Source: Microbacterium trichothecenolyticum
Lineage (GTDB): Bacteria > Actinomycetota > Actinomycetes > Actinomycetales > Microbacteriaceae
Direction: 5' to 3'
NCBI RefSeq assembly: GCF_000956465.1
Contig: NZ_JYJA01000038.1
Coordinates: 124,001-188,000 of the forward strand
Length of the DNA stretch: 64,000 bases
Below, in pieces: positions 63,542 to 64,000 of this stretch; position 1 is the first letter of the stretch, and each line of letters opens with the position of its first letter. Under the pieces are notes generated by a model. It saw nothing but the letters and a program-made list of their open reading frames with translations, was not told the origin of the DNA and ran no database searches. The position numbers were made by a program, and so were the translations under genes.

Positions 63542-63682
63542 CTACACCGGTTCGGTCGTGCGGATCAGACCGCAGTTCACGCACGACCAGGCGACCAGGA
63601 AGCGCTCATCGTCGAGGATCTCGAAGGTCAGAGCGTCTCCGCATGTAGGGCAGATCCGCGGATCCGCGTCGTTCACCCTCAT
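63542..63682 (-). CDS. 46-residue zinc-ribbon protein
   Basis: A gene below usual length cut-offs. Its frame reads MRVNDADPRICPTCGDALT and ends SWSCVNCGL-type (AWSCVNCGLIRTTEPV). Two CXXC pairs, CPTC and CVNC, 24 residues apart make a rubredoxin-like knuckle. ATG 63682 is six bases after TAAGCT, so it should be leaderless. Nine bases separate its stop from the VOC start. Function unknown. Confidence 0.72.
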   Translation of the reverse strand: MRVNDADPRICPTCGDALTFEILDDERFLVAWSCVNCGLIRTTEPV

Positions 63683-63725
63683 GCCGTCAGCTTAGGGAAC
63701 CGGCTCGTGTGCCGGGAGTCCTGAG

Positions 63726-63764
63726 GAGAGCGGATGCCTGAGTGCGTGGGGAACATCCGCTCTC
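63726..63764 (-). terminator. Terminator of the DoxX-family gene
   Basis: A perfect 11-bp stem GAGAGCGGATG/CATCCGCTCTC with a 17-base loop, 17 bases after the minus-strand stop at 63782. Confidence 0.7.
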
Positions 63765-63781
63765 GTCCGGGGTCCGTGGGG

Positions 63782-64000
63782 TCAGAGCACGACCAGGAAG
63801 CCGACCACGGCGCTCACCGCGGACAGCACGGCGAGCACGATCGACGGGGTCGCGTTCTCCTTGCGGCGCACGTGCACGGCGACAGCGCCGATCATGACGA
63901 CGGTCAGGGCGGCAGCGGCGATCGGGGTGAGGATCGGCGCGATGCCGGTCAGGAGCGGCAGGATCAGGCCGATACCGCCGATCACCTCGGCGGCGCCGAT
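63782..64000 (-). CDS. DoxX-family membrane protein, C-terminal part
   Basis: 72 residues are visible; the N-terminus lies beyond the window. The opening IGAAEVIGGIGLILPLLTGI and the following helices ALTVVMIGAVAVHVRR and VLAVLSAVSAVVGFLVV match DoxX or DoxX-like proteins, four-helix membrane proteins of uncertain function. A terminator follows. Confidence 0.82.
   Translation of the reverse strand: MGAAEVIGGIGLILPLLTGIAPILTPIAAAALTVVMIGAVAVHVRRKENATPSIVLAVLSAVSAVVGFLVVL

Overview
The window comes from a high-GC actinobacterium, most likely Microbacteriaceae and plausibly Microbacterium. The evidence is the GC-rich coding with many GTG starts, ATGA/GTGA overlaps and apparently leaderless genes, a monomeric NADP isocitrate dehydrogenase, an actinobacterial phenylacetyl-CoA (paa) cluster, a ZTP riboswitch before glyA, and the very frequent word GCATCCG/CGGATGC in genes and terminators. 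No rRNA, tRNA, prophage, insertion sequence or CRISPR array was seen. Everything below was read by eye; no database search was run.

Layout. 1-3.8 kb: end of a LacI regulator, a GH36 alpha-galactosidase, and a convergent CE7 acetyl esterase. 3.9-13.7 kb: GNAT acetyltransferase, icd, an MMPL transporter with a degenerate ABC-ATPase-like tail, a YhgE/Pip membrane protein, and a tethered L,D-transpeptidase. 13.9-20.2 kb: an amino-sugar locus (ROK repressor, sugar-binding lipoprotein, two permeases, ROK kinase, nagB). Its partner operon (GH20 hexosaminidase and nagA) lies at 24.3-27.1 kb, and both promoters carry the same 17-bp operator-like site. Between them are a GlcD-like FAD oxidase, a DUF2568 protein and an unusual ECF sigma factor fused to a zinc-binding anti-sigma-like motif, membrane segments and a Gly-Asn repeat tail. 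27.1-29.6 kb: ZTP riboswitch, glyA, folD. 29.6-36.4 kb: MarR/flavodoxin-fold quinone reductase pair, a polar amino-acid ABC transporter, an ECF42-like sigma factor with its DGPF partner, a membrane protein and a transglutaminase-like protein.

36.5-44.7 kb: homoprotocatechuate meta-cleavage genes (hpaI, hpaH, hpaD, hpaE, a GntR regulator, and an FAH domain fused to an RraA-like domain) on the minus strand, divergent from an MHS-family transporter. 44.8-54.4 kb: phenylacetate degradation (paaR, then paaF-H-Z-I, then paaA-B-C-D-E-G) with two matching PaaR-type operators. 54.6-64 kb: a ThDP enzyme of unknown substrate, a NIPSNAP protein, an IclR regulator with tandem operators divergent from a 3-hydroxybenzoate 4-monooxygenase-like flavoprotein, a succinate-semialdehyde dehydrogenase, and small genes (dodecin, GerW-like, GNAT, three-helix, VOC, a 46-residue zinc ribbon, partial DoxX).

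The least expected structural signal is a set of long, nearly perfect palindromes of about 65-85 bp. Three are intergenic (28.6, 30.8 and 54.5 kb). Two lie in reading frames: one exactly in the linker of the FAH-RraA fusion, the other in the N-terminal extension of PaaC. A different 21-bp repeat sits at the start codons of both paaD and paaE. Together they suggest short interspersed elements settling at gene starts and domain linkers.
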